Assembly (NCBI GenBank): GCA_013812695.1
Contig: JACCSZ010000109.1
Span: 1 to 18,807, forward strand
Reading direction: 5' to 3'
Source of the DNA: Gemmatimonadales bacterium
Lineage (GTDB): Bacteria; Gemmatimonadota; Gemmatimonadetes; Gemmatimonadales; GWC2-71-9
DNA: 18,807 nucleotides
Below, piece by piece: positions 12,714 to 18,807 of this stretch. How positions within the stretch are numbered: the stretch's first letter is position 1; each line of letters opens with the position of its first letter. The notes under the pieces were generated by a model, which was not told where the DNA came from, searched no databases, and saw only the letters and a list, made by a program, of their open reading frames with translations. Position numbers and translations under genes: made by a program.

Positions 12714-14906
12714 TCAGAACGACGGACTCAGCGCCTGCTCGCCCGGCCGAAGCGGGACGAGCACCGGCCTGCCATCCGCGGCAAGCGGCTGGATGCGCAG
12801 GGTGATCCGCGACTTGCCCCGGCCCCCCTCCGCCAGCGTCCCGGCAACGTACGCCAGCCGTTTGCCGTCCCCCGAAACGTCGAGGGCGAGGACGGGCTGG
12901 TCGATTTCCAGCACGAGCGCCGCGGCGGCGCCACCCGCGGGAAGGCGCATGAGGCGCGACTTGTCGCCCTTGGCGACGACGAAGACCAGGTCGCCGTCGG
13001 GCAGGTAGCGCGGGCTCGACTCCCGGTCCGACGTCCGGGTCATCCGCCGCGCCGCGCCCCCGTCGATGTCGGTCTCGTAGATCTCCGCATTGCCGTCACG
13101 GGTGGACACGAAGGCGAGGCGCCGGCCGTCGGGCGAGACGGCCGGCGCGCGATTGCCGCCCGGGGAGGCCGTGATCGCCCGCGCGTCGTTACCGTCGGCA
13201 CGCACGCTCACGAGCTGGGGGGCGGCACCGCTCGGCGCGGCGGTGTAGACGATCCGCGCGCCGTCGGCAGCCCACACCGGCTCACCCTCGGCACCGGGGT
13301 CGGCCGTGAGGCGGCGGGGATTGGTGCCGTCGGCGTCCATGACGTAGAGGTCGTAGCTGCCGCCCCGAGTCGAGCTGAACGCAATACGGGTCCGATCCGG
13401 TGACCGGACGGGCTGGACGTTACCGCCGCCGTCGACGAGCAGGGGCAGGAGGGTGTCAGGACTCTCGGGCCGGATCTGATAGAGATCAAAGCTGCCCCCG
13501 CGATTGGAGGCCACGAGCAGCTCGGCGGTGACGTAGACGTCCGCGGCCACGGTCGTGCCCCAAGCACTCCGCGCGGACACCAGCGCGTGCCCCGGGCGCA
13601 CCCCGCGCACCTGGCCCGCGGCCACGGCGGCGATCTCGGGGCGGTCGGTACTCCACTCGACGGCGGCCGGGCCGATGATCTTGCCGTCGTCATCGAGTAG
13701 CGCGGCGCTGAGCGTGATCTGTTCGCCCGGGTGGAGACCCGCCCGCGTCCGGTCGAGACCGAGCACGCCGGGCACGAGCTGGAGCCGCCAGACCACCGGC
13801 TCGAAGCCGCGCATCCGTGCGGTCAGCGTCGTCGACCCGGTGTCGCGCGCGACCAGCGTGCCGGTGGCGCGGTCGAACCCGGCGCGGGTGGTATCGCCCA
13901 CCTCCCACGTGATGCGCGCCTCGGGAATCGGGGTCGAGTCGGCGGCCTCAGCCACCGCCGTAAACGTACGCGCGGCGCGGAGCGGGATCCGGAGCGGCTC
14001 GGCCACCGGCTTGGGCGACACCACCAGCGTCTGCGGCAGCCGGTGGACCACGAGCGTGGTGCGCCGCTCCTGCCCCGAGGCGAGCACGACGATCTCGGTG
14101 CGACCCGGCCGGCGGGCCTGCACGATGCCGGTCGGCCCCACCACGGCGACGGTCGTGTCGGCGGAGCGCCACTCCATGAACCCGGACAGCCGCCGGTGGG
14201 CCTGCGATGGTATCTCAACCCGCAGTGTTTCCGCTTCCTCGGGCCCGAGCACCTCGCTCTCGCCTGCCAGGGCTATCTCGGCCGGCTCCACCTCGACAGA
14301 CACCGTGGCCATCAGGCCGGCAGCCGTGGTGGCCTGCACGATGCTCCTGCCTGGGGCTACCGCGAGGACGACGCCCGAGCTATCCACGTTCGCCACCTCG
14401 GGCTTGAGCGACCGCCAGCTCACCCGGGCCACGCTCACCGGCGTGCCGTCCTCGTGCAGCGCCTGCGGCGTGACCTCGAGGCGCTCGCCCGGGAGCAGGA
14501 CCGCGCTGGCGGGGTCGAGGGTCAGGATCGTTCCTGCGGCGGTCGAGCCGCTGTGGCCCGCGGCGCTGCCGGTGATCAGGACGGCGAGCGATGCGCGCTT
14601 GCCCTGCGTCCGCGCCTCGACCTTGGCGAGCCCTGGCGCGACGCCCTGGACGGTGCCCTCGCGCGACACGCGCGCGATGACCGTGTCGGAGCTCCAGAAG
14701 GTGAACCTGGCGGACGGCATCAGGTTACCCTGGCGGTCGTAGGCGGCGGCGAAAATCGGCTGCCGCTGGCCCACGCCGAGGGTCATGGTCTCGGGGGTGA
14801 CCTGGACCTCGGTGGCGGCCTGCGCTACGGCGGGACCGGCGGCCAGCGCCAGCAGGTGGAGCGGGGCGAGCGCGCGGAGCGCCACGGCGCCGACGCCCGG
14901 CCGCAC
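12714..14906 (-). CDS. Secreted protein: five Ig-like (BIG2-type) domains fused to a TolB-like propeller
   Basis: About 730 residues. A signal peptide ends at AVAQA (residues 1-30). About five BIG2-type Ig-like domains follow to residue 500, each with a pattern such as LLPGERLEVTPQALHEDG, then W-S-S/D-x-x-V-A-x-V, then G-x-V-x-G-V-x-PG, the last two elements typical of the fold. The C-terminus is a TolB/PD40 propeller with SFDLYQIRPE, IAFSSTRGGSYDLYVMDADG, PRRLTADPG and LAFVSTRDGNAEIYETDIDG units. The protein probably sits at the cell surface or in the periplasm and binds carbohydrate or protein; no enzyme site is seen. I chose GTG 14906 because it gives a canonical signal peptide. GTG 14954 or 15017 would add 16 or 37 residues of Arg-rich sequence; 15017 lies upstream of a TATTAT -10 candidate. 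Confidence 0.85.
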   Translation of the reverse strand: MRPGVGAVALRALAPLHLLALAAGPAVAQAATEVQVTPETMTLGVGQRQPIFAAAYDRQGNLMPSARFTFWSSDTVIARVSREGTVQGVAPGLAKVEARTQGKRASLAVLITGSAAGHSGSTAAGTILTLDPASAVLLPGERLEVTPQALHEDGTPVSVARVSWRSLKPEVANVDSSGVVLAVAPGRSIVQATTAAGLMATVSVEVEPAEIALAGESEVLGPEEAETLRVEIPSQAHRRLSGFMEWRSADTTVAVVGPTGIVQARRPGRTEIVVLASGQERRTTLVVHRLPQTLVVSPKPVAEPLRIPLRAARTFTAVAEAADSTPIPEARITWEVGDTTRAGFDRATGTLVARDTGSTTLTARMRGFEPVVWRLQLVPGVLGLDRTRAGLHPGEQITLSAALLDDDGKIIGPAAVEWSTDRPEIAAVAAGQVRGVRPGHALVSARSAWGTTVAADVYVTAELLVASNRGGSFDLYQIRPESPDTLLPLLVDGGGNVQPVRSPDRTRIAFSSTRGGSYDLYVMDADGTNPRRLTADPGAEGEPVWAADGARIVYTAAPSGAAPQLVSVRADGNDARAITASPGGNRAPAVSPDGRRLAFVSTRDGNAEIYETDIDGGAARRMTRTSDRESSPRYLPDGDLVFVVAKGDKSRLMRLPAGGAAAALVLEIDQPVLALDVSGDGKRLAYVAGTLAEGGRGKSRITLRIQPLAADGRPVLVPLRPGEQALSPSF

Positions 14907-14990
14907 ATGGCGGCGGCGCGCCGTGCGATCCGATTCGGGTCGGAGAGCTGTCACCGGCGGACGTATCCAGAGATTGGGGATGGTCCCGTA

Positions 14991-14996
14991 ATAATA
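14991..14996 (-). promoter_or_regulatory. Candidate -10 for the Ig-like/propeller gene
   Basis: TATTAT on the minus strand in otherwise GC-rich DNA, with CTGTGA 17 bp further upstream (3 of 6 matches to the -35 consensus). Transcription would begin near 14984, leaving 30 or 78 bases before the GTG at 14954 or 14906 and excluding the GTG at 15017. Confidence 0.35.
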
Positions 14997-15136
14997 CCGT
15001 GGGCCGGCTCCGGTCACAGGGGCCGTTCGGGGCAGATTCGGATGACGCTGCTGCCCTCATCCCGTGTGGGAGCGTACGCCGAGCCGGGCTCCTCGGCGCA
15101 TACCGAGCCTTGCAGAAGCCTCAAAGATGTGCGAGT

Positions 15137-15142
15137 TATAAT
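15137..15142 (+). promoter_or_regulatory. Perfect TATAAT -10 for the histone-H1-like gene
   Basis: A perfect TATAAT, with the nearest -35-like hexamer TTGCAG (15110-15115) at an over-long 21-bp spacing. The predicted start near 15149 would leave a leader of about 73 nt before the ATG at 15222. The opposite strand of the same patch reads TATAAC, so a divergent promoter is conceivable. Confidence 0.5.
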
Positions 15143-15156
15143 TCTGGCAGTCCTTA

Positions 15157-15189
15157 GGAGGCGCACGCGCGCCTCCCGCCGGCGGCGGG
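15157..15189 (+). promoter_or_regulatory. Hairpin-rich 5' leader of the histone-H1-like gene
   Basis: GGAGGCGC (15157-15164) pairs perfectly with GCGCCTCC (15169-15176) around a 4-nt loop. CCCGCC (15175-15180) pairs with GGCGGG (15184-15189) around a 3-nt loop. The two stems share bases 15175-15176, so they cannot both form fully. A near-perfect anti-16S sequence, TTAGGAGG (15154-15161), overlaps the first stem but has no start codon behind it. The true ribosome binding site, GGAGG, is at 15209-15213. Confidence 0.4.
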
Positions 15190-15221
15190 TTGCGCCGCAC
15201 CTGCGATCGGAGGAAGCGAAG

Positions 15222-15671
15222 ATGGCCGAGCTTCATTATATGGAGATGGGCTGGTCCGGGTCCGGCTGGATGGATCCCCTTCCGACCGAATACCCGCCGG
15301 CCCCCACGCCCGCCTCCCCGTCCGCGCCCGCGCCTGGAGCGGCGGCGGCGGCTCGGCCCGGCACACCCGCTATGCCCGCCCCCAGGCGAACGCCGGCGAA
15401 AAAGACCGCCAAGCCCGCCGCCAAGAAGGCGGCCAAGAAAGCCGCGAAAAAGCCGGCCAAGAAGGCCGCCACACAGGCCGTCCGCAAGCGGGCCAAGAAG
15501 ACCGCCAAGCGGGCGGCCGGTCGCTCCGTCAAGAAGACCGCGAAGAAAGCGGCCAGGAAGGGCGCGAAGAAGGGCAGCCGGAACGCCGCACGGAAGCGCG
15601 CCAGCAAGCCGGCCAAGAAGCGCGCGCGCAAGTCCGCCCGCAAAGCGGCCAAGCGCGGCCGGCGGCGCTGA
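15222..15671 (+). CDS. Lysine/alanine-rich histone-H1-like DNA-binding protein
   Basis: A 149-residue protein with GGAGG eight bases before the ATG. Residues 1-17 are unusual (MAELHYMEMGWSGSGW). A Pro/Ala-rich stretch runs to about residue 55. From 56 to the end it is almost wholly Lys, Arg and Ala in AAKKAAKKPAKK and AARKGAKKGSR units, ending RGRRR. This is the composition of eukaryotic H1 tails and bacterial H1-like proteins (chlamydial Hc2, AlgP, BpH1), which bind and compact DNA without sequence specificity. It is probably nucleoid-associated. It could instead bind RNA or act at the cell surface. The gene converges with GH15, only 5 bp between stops. The repeats make it prone to length change between strains. 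Confidence 0.85.
   Translation: MAELHYMEMGWSGSGWMDPLPTEYPPAPTPASPSAPAPGAAAAARPGTPAMPAPRRTPAKKTAKPAAKKAAKKAAKKPAKKAATQAVRKRAKKTAKRAAGRSVKKTAKKAARKGAKKGSRNAARKRASKPAKKRARKSARKAAKRGRRR
15389..15668 (+). repeat. Low-complexity AAG/GCC-rich coding repeat
   Basis: Imperfect tandem units of GCCAAGAAG type encode the Lys/Ala tail of the histone-H1-like protein. The codon repetition is high enough for slippage or recombination to alter repeat number. Confidence 0.75.
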
Positions 15672-15676
15672 GGGGG

Positions 15677-17530
15677 CTACCGCTTCGGTGCCGTGCCGGC
15701 CAGCGCGGCGGCGCAGTTGATGACCGCGATGTGGGTGAAGGCCTGCGGAAAGTTGCCGAGGAACTCGCCGGTCAGCGGGTCGATTTCCTCGGAGTAGAGC
15801 CCGACGTGATTGGCGTGGCGCAGCATCCGGCGGAACACCCGTTCCGCCCGCTCGCGCTCGCCGATCATCGTCAGGGCCTGGGCCAGCCAGAAGGTGCAGA
15901 TCGAGAACGCCCCCTCCTGCCCTTCCAGCCCGTCGGGATGCTTGTAGCGATACACCAGCTCGCCGTCGGCGCTGGTGAGCTCGCGCGCGATGGCGTGGAC
16001 CGTGGCGTGCACCCGCGCATGCTTCCAGGGAAGGAAACGCACCATCGGAATCGCCAGCGCGGCGGCGTCGAGCGCGTCGTCGTCGTACGCCTGGGTGAAC
16101 GACTGGTGTTGCTCGCTCCACCCTCGCTCCATGATCTCGGCATGCAGCGCCTCCCGCTGAACCCGCCACTCGGGGGCATTCGACTCGAGGGTCAGCTCCT
16201 CGGCCATCCGGATCCCCCGATCGAGCGCCACCCAGCTCATCACTTTGCTGAACACGTACTGCCGCACCTCGCCCCGGACCTCCCAGATGCTCGAATCGGG
16301 TCGTTGCCAGTTCTTGCTGACCCAGTCCACGAGACCCCGCAGCACCCGCCAGGTGCCCTCGGTCATCTCGTGGTTGCGGCGCCAGATGTCCGCCGTTTCG
16401 AGCACTTCTCCGTACACGTCGAGCTGGAGCTGGCCGACCGCGCCGTTGCCGACCCGCACGGGGCGTGAGCCCTTGTAGCCGGAGAGATGATCGAGCTGGC
16501 GCTCGACCAGGTCGCGACGCCCGTCGATGCCGTACATGATCTGCAGATGGCCGCCGCCCTCGTGGCGGCAGACCTTCTTCAGGAACCGCATGAACGCGTC
16601 GGCCTCGCGCCGGTGGCCCACGGCGTCGAGCGCCGCCAGGGTAAAGGCCGCGTCGCGCAGCCAGACGAAGCGATAGTCCCAGTTGCGCTCGCCGCCGATC
16701 GTCTCGGGCAGGGAGGTCGTCGGCGCCGCGATGATGGCGCCGGTCTCGGCGTGCGTGAGGAGCTTGAGGGCGAGCGCCGAGCGCTTGACCATGCCGCGGA
16801 AGGGGCCGCTGTAGCGCACGCCGGCCGCCCAGCGGGCCCAGAAGGTGGCGGTGATGTCGAGCTTGCGGGCGCTCTCGTAGCGATCGACCGGGTGGATGTC
16901 GTCGTCGTCGTAGCGGAGGACGAGCCAGCGTTCCTCCCCTTTTTCGAGCGTGAAGCGCGCCGTGGCCGTGGACTGCTCGAGGGTCCAGTCGAACGGCTTG
17001 GCGCTGGACAGCGTGAGTACCTGATCGGTCCGGTCGGTGGCGAACAGGCCGGCGCGGAGCACCTCGAGGCGGGTGGTACGCGCGCCGTACTCGAAGCGGG
17101 GCATGAAGACCAGCTGCATCGGGACTCGGCCGCGCGTACAGCGCATCTGCCGGTGAATTTCCGGGTGCGTTCCCGACGGCCGCCCGTCCTCGTCCACCGG
17201 CATGAAGTCGGTGAGCACGGCGACTCCCTCCTGCGCCCGGAAGGTGGTCTCGAGGATGTTGGTGCGGGGGAGGTAGCGCTGGGTGGAGGTCCACTCTCCC
17301 TGGGGGCGGATCGACCAGGTGCCGCCGCGCTCGGGGTCGAGCAGCGCCGCGAACACGCTGCCGCTGTCGAACCGGGGAAGGCAGCACCAGTCGATCGCGC
17401 CGTCGATGCCGACCAGCGCCGACGTGCGCATGTCCCCGATAAGACCGTACTCGCCGAGCGTCAGCACGCGACCCGGGGCCGGCCGACGCTCGGCCGCGTC
17501 CAGCGTGGAATCCAAGCTGACGTCGGTCAT
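15677..17530 (-). CDS. Glycoside hydrolase family 15 (glucoamylase/trehalase-like)
   Basis: 617 residues. The N-terminal beta domain (about 20-240) opens LGEYGLIGDMRTSALVGIDG and IDWCCLPRFDS, as in GH15 trehalases and glucan hydrolases. The (alpha/alpha)6 barrel begins about 250 with GGERNWDYRFVWLRDAAF (279-296). Candidate acid and base are Glu417 in SSIWEVRG and Glu581/582 in LYSEEIDP; GNFPQAFTHIAVI closes the barrel. No signal peptide is present, so it is probably cytoplasmic, acting on trehalose or alpha-glucans released from storage. The ATG at 17530 lies six bases after TATACT with no Shine-Dalgarno, consistent with a leaderless mRNA. The frame stays open far upstream, but that part is antisense to the amidohydrolase and lacks GH15 motifs. 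Trehalase versus glucodextranase cannot be decided. Confidence 0.95.
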   Translation of the reverse strand: MTDVSLDSTLDAAERRPAPGRVLTLGEYGLIGDMRTSALVGIDGAIDWCCLPRFDSGSVFAALLDPERGGTWSIRPQGEWTSTQRYLPRTNILETTFRAQEGVAVLTDFMPVDEDGRPSGTHPEIHRQMRCTRGRVPMQLVFMPRFEYGARTTRLEVLRAGLFATDRTDQVLTLSSAKPFDWTLEQSTATARFTLEKGEERWLVLRYDDDDIHPVDRYESARKLDITATFWARWAAGVRYSGPFRGMVKRSALALKLLTHAETGAIIAAPTTSLPETIGGERNWDYRFVWLRDAAFTLAALDAVGHRREADAFMRFLKKVCRHEGGGHLQIMYGIDGRRDLVERQLDHLSGYKGSRPVRVGNGAVGQLQLDVYGEVLETADIWRRNHEMTEGTWRVLRGLVDWVSKNWQRPDSSIWEVRGEVRQYVFSKVMSWVALDRGIRMAEELTLESNAPEWRVQREALHAEIMERGWSEQHQSFTQAYDDDALDAAALAIPMVRFLPWKHARVHATVHAIARELTSADGELVYRYKHPDGLEGQEGAFSICTFWLAQALTMIGERERAERVFRRMLRHANHVGLYSEEIDPLTGEFLGNFPQAFTHIAVINCAAALAGTAPKR

Positions 17531-17537
17531 CGCCCAA

Positions 17538-17543
17538 GTATAA
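17538..17543 (-). promoter_or_regulatory. -10 element (TATACT) for a leaderless GH15 transcript
   Basis: TATACT on the minus strand ends six bases before the GH15 ATG at 17530, a TANNNT in GC-rich DNA. The expected transcription start falls on or next to the ATG. No good -35 is visible. Confidence 0.5.
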
Positions 17544-17614
17544 CGTGAGCCGGCGAGGATCTTGCCAGCGGCGCCGTCATCCACCCACCTTCCTACATCT
17601 CTTCCCGGAATCGC

Positions 17615-18807
17615 ATGCCACTGACCCGTGTTCGCGCGTCCGCCGGCGCGTGGCTGCTCCTGGCCTTGAGCCTTGTGGCGGGCTGCCGCCGAGAGCGTCC
17701 CGACGGGATCGCGCTCGTCGGCGCGACACTCATCGACGGCAGCGGTGGACCCGAGCTGCCCGACGCGGCGGTCGTGGTGCGGCGAAGCCGCATCGAGTCG
17801 GTCGGCACGCGCGCGGGCTTCGCGCTGCCGGCGCGCACCGTCGAGGTGGACGTCTCGGGCCGGTGGATCATCCCCGGGCTCATCGACGCGCACGCCCACG
17901 TCGAGGAATGGGCACTGCCGCGCTACCTCGCCTGGGGCGTGACCACCGTGCGCGACCTGCACGGCAGCCTCGAGGGCAGCCTTCGTCTCCGGAACCGGGT
18001 CAACCTCGGGGCCGTGGCCGGTCCGCGAATTTACAGCGCGGGCGCGATGGTCGACGGCCTCCCGACCACCTACCCCGACGCGATCGGCGCGAACACCCCG
18101 GCCGACGCGCGAAGAGGAGTCGACCGGCTCGTCAACGCCGGAGTGGACGCGGTCAAGATCTACACCCGGGTGGACCCGGAGCTGCTCAAGGCCGTAATCG
18201 ACGAGGCACGCGCCTTCAACCTTCCGGTGACCGGCCACCTGGGCCTCACCGACGCGGTGACCGCCGCCCGCATGGGGCTCTCGTCGCTCGAGCACCTGAG
18301 CGGCGTGCCCGAAGCGGCGATGCCGGATGCGTCGGCGCTCGTCGCCGCCCACTACCGGGGCTTCTTCTCGGGCTGGACCGCGTTCGAGCGGAGCTGGGCC
18401 GCGCTCGACTCGTCGGCGCTGGCCCGCGTGGCGGCGGCGCTCGCGGCGGAGAAGACGTTTGTGGTGCCCACGCTCGTGCTGCACGAGACGTTCAGCCGGC
18501 TCGACGACCCGGCGGTGCTTCAGGACACGATGCTCCGCGCCGTGCCCGCATCGGCACAGCGGCGGTGGAACGTGGCCGACATGGTGAAGCGCGCCGGCTG
18601 GACCGCGCAGGACTACCCCGCCTTCCGGAAGGCGCGGCCACAACAGGATCGCTTCCTCCGACTGTTCGCGGCCGCGGGCGGCCGGATCGTCACCGGTACC
18701 GACGCGTCGAATCAGTTGCTCATCCCCGGATACAGCGAGCATCGCGAGCTCGCGCTGCTGCAGGACGCGGGGCTTTCGCCCAAGGACGCGCTGCAGGCCG
18801 CCACCCG
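17615..18807 (+). CDS. Amidohydrolase-family lipoprotein (partial, C-terminus cut)
   Basis: The first 397 residues are present; the frame is open to the right edge. A lipoprotein signal ends in LVAGC (Cys24). A metal-dependent amidohydrolase of the imidazolonepropionase/Xaa-Pro-dipeptidase-like group follows: small beta domain, then LIDAHAHVEEW with His93 and His95, Lys181 (VKIYT, probably the carboxylated bridging lysine), His208 (TGHLGL), His227 (LEHLSG) and Asp363 (TGTDAS). These are the metal ligands and catalytic base of the superfamily. It probably acts in the periplasm on a peptide, lactone or cyclic amide. The ATG at 17615 fits the signal peptide; no strong Shine-Dalgarno precedes it. 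It is divergent from GH15, with 84 bp between the starts that contain only the GH15 promoter candidate. Confidence 0.92.
   Translation, partial: MPLTRVRASAGAWLLLALSLVAGCRRERPDGIALVGATLIDGSGGPELPDAAVVVRRSRIESVGTRAGFALPARTVEVDVSGRWIIPGLIDAHAHVEEWALPRYLAWGVTTVRDLHGSLEGSLRLRNRVNLGAVAGPRIYSAGAMVDGLPTTYPDAIGANTPADARRGVDRLVNAGVDAVKIYTRVDPELLKAVIDEARAFNLPVTGHLGLTDAVTAARMGLSSLEHLSGVPEAAMPDASALVAAHYRGFFSGWTAFERSWAALDSSALARVAAALAAEKTFVVPTLVLHETFSRLDDPAVLQDTMLRAVPASAQRRWNVADMVKRAGWTAQDYPAFRKARPQQDRFLRLFAAAGGRIVTGTDASNQLLIPGYSEHRELALLQDAGLSPKDALQAAT

Noticed and set aside
13731..15671. A long plus-strand frame running into the Lys-rich tail
   Set aside because: Only its final 149 codons, from the ATG at 15222 with a strong ribosome binding site, are real; the rest is antisense to the Ig-like/propeller gene.
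15672..15690. A short hairpin (ACCG/CGGT) between the convergent histone-like and GH15 stops as a terminator
   Set aside because: A four-base stem with no T-tract is too weak to call.
15057..17537. An 826-codon alternative minus-strand frame
   Set aside because: It is an out-of-frame shadow of GH15 and of the reverse of the histone-like tail (Gly/Leu-rich).
17531..18742. Extension of the GH15 frame upstream of its ATG
   Set aside because: This part is antisense to the amidohydrolase, lacks GH15 motifs and has low-complexity shadow composition.

Overview
This is an 18.8 kb, very GC-rich, densely coding stretch of a bacterial chromosome. There are no rRNA or tRNA genes, CRISPR arrays, transposases or phage genes. 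The gene content (M28 peptidase, amidohydrolase lipoprotein, Ig-like/TolB-type propeller fusion, ECF sigma operon with secreted HEAT-repeat proteins, lysine-rich histone-H1-like protein, GH15 glucanohydrolase) fits best with a free-living Gemmatimonadota bacterium or a close Gram-negative relative. That placement is inference from gene style and base composition; no marker was searched.

Layout. Positions 1-4939 lie on the minus strand: a threonine/serine dehydratase cut by the window edge, gyrA, an M28 metallopeptidase, and a 55-residue ORF resembling the last blade of the propeller proteins found further on. A 222-bp divergent region (4940-5161) holds an 87-bp palindromic repeat. Positions 5162-8671 on the plus strand form a tight operon: ECF sigma factor, single-pass anti-sigma-like protein, and two exported HEAT-repeat proteins. 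Two related propeller lipoproteins follow (8718-9809, 9821-10921). A stop-codon-containing hairpin separates them from a minus-strand group: a Gly/Ala-rich mechanosensitive-type membrane protein, a zinc-type dehydrogenase/reductase coupled to it by a GTGA overlap, and a large Ig-like plus TolB-like secreted protein. A divergent region with a perfect TATAAT and a hairpin-rich leader precedes the histone-H1-like gene (plus). Converging on it is a GH15 enzyme (minus), and divergent from that is an amidohydrolase lipoprotein that runs off the right edge.

How the genes may work together. The clearest unit is the sigma/anti-sigma/HEAT operon. It looks like an envelope-sensing circuit in which a membrane-anchored, cysteine-free anti-sigma protein holds the sigma factor. 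The exported repeat proteins carry a strikingly regular 32-residue repeat (hydrophobic-R-x-K-A-hydrophobic-F-x-x-G/S-Q) and could be the sensor, ligand or output. I know of no characterised system with this makeup, so it is the best candidate here for an undescribed one. The other genes are mostly single transcription units. Several starts (8718, 17530) lie six bases after a TANNNT hexamer and lack a Shine-Dalgarno sequence, suggesting leaderless transcripts. Others (6411, 11666, 9821, 15222, 4939) have clear purine-rich ribosome binding sites.
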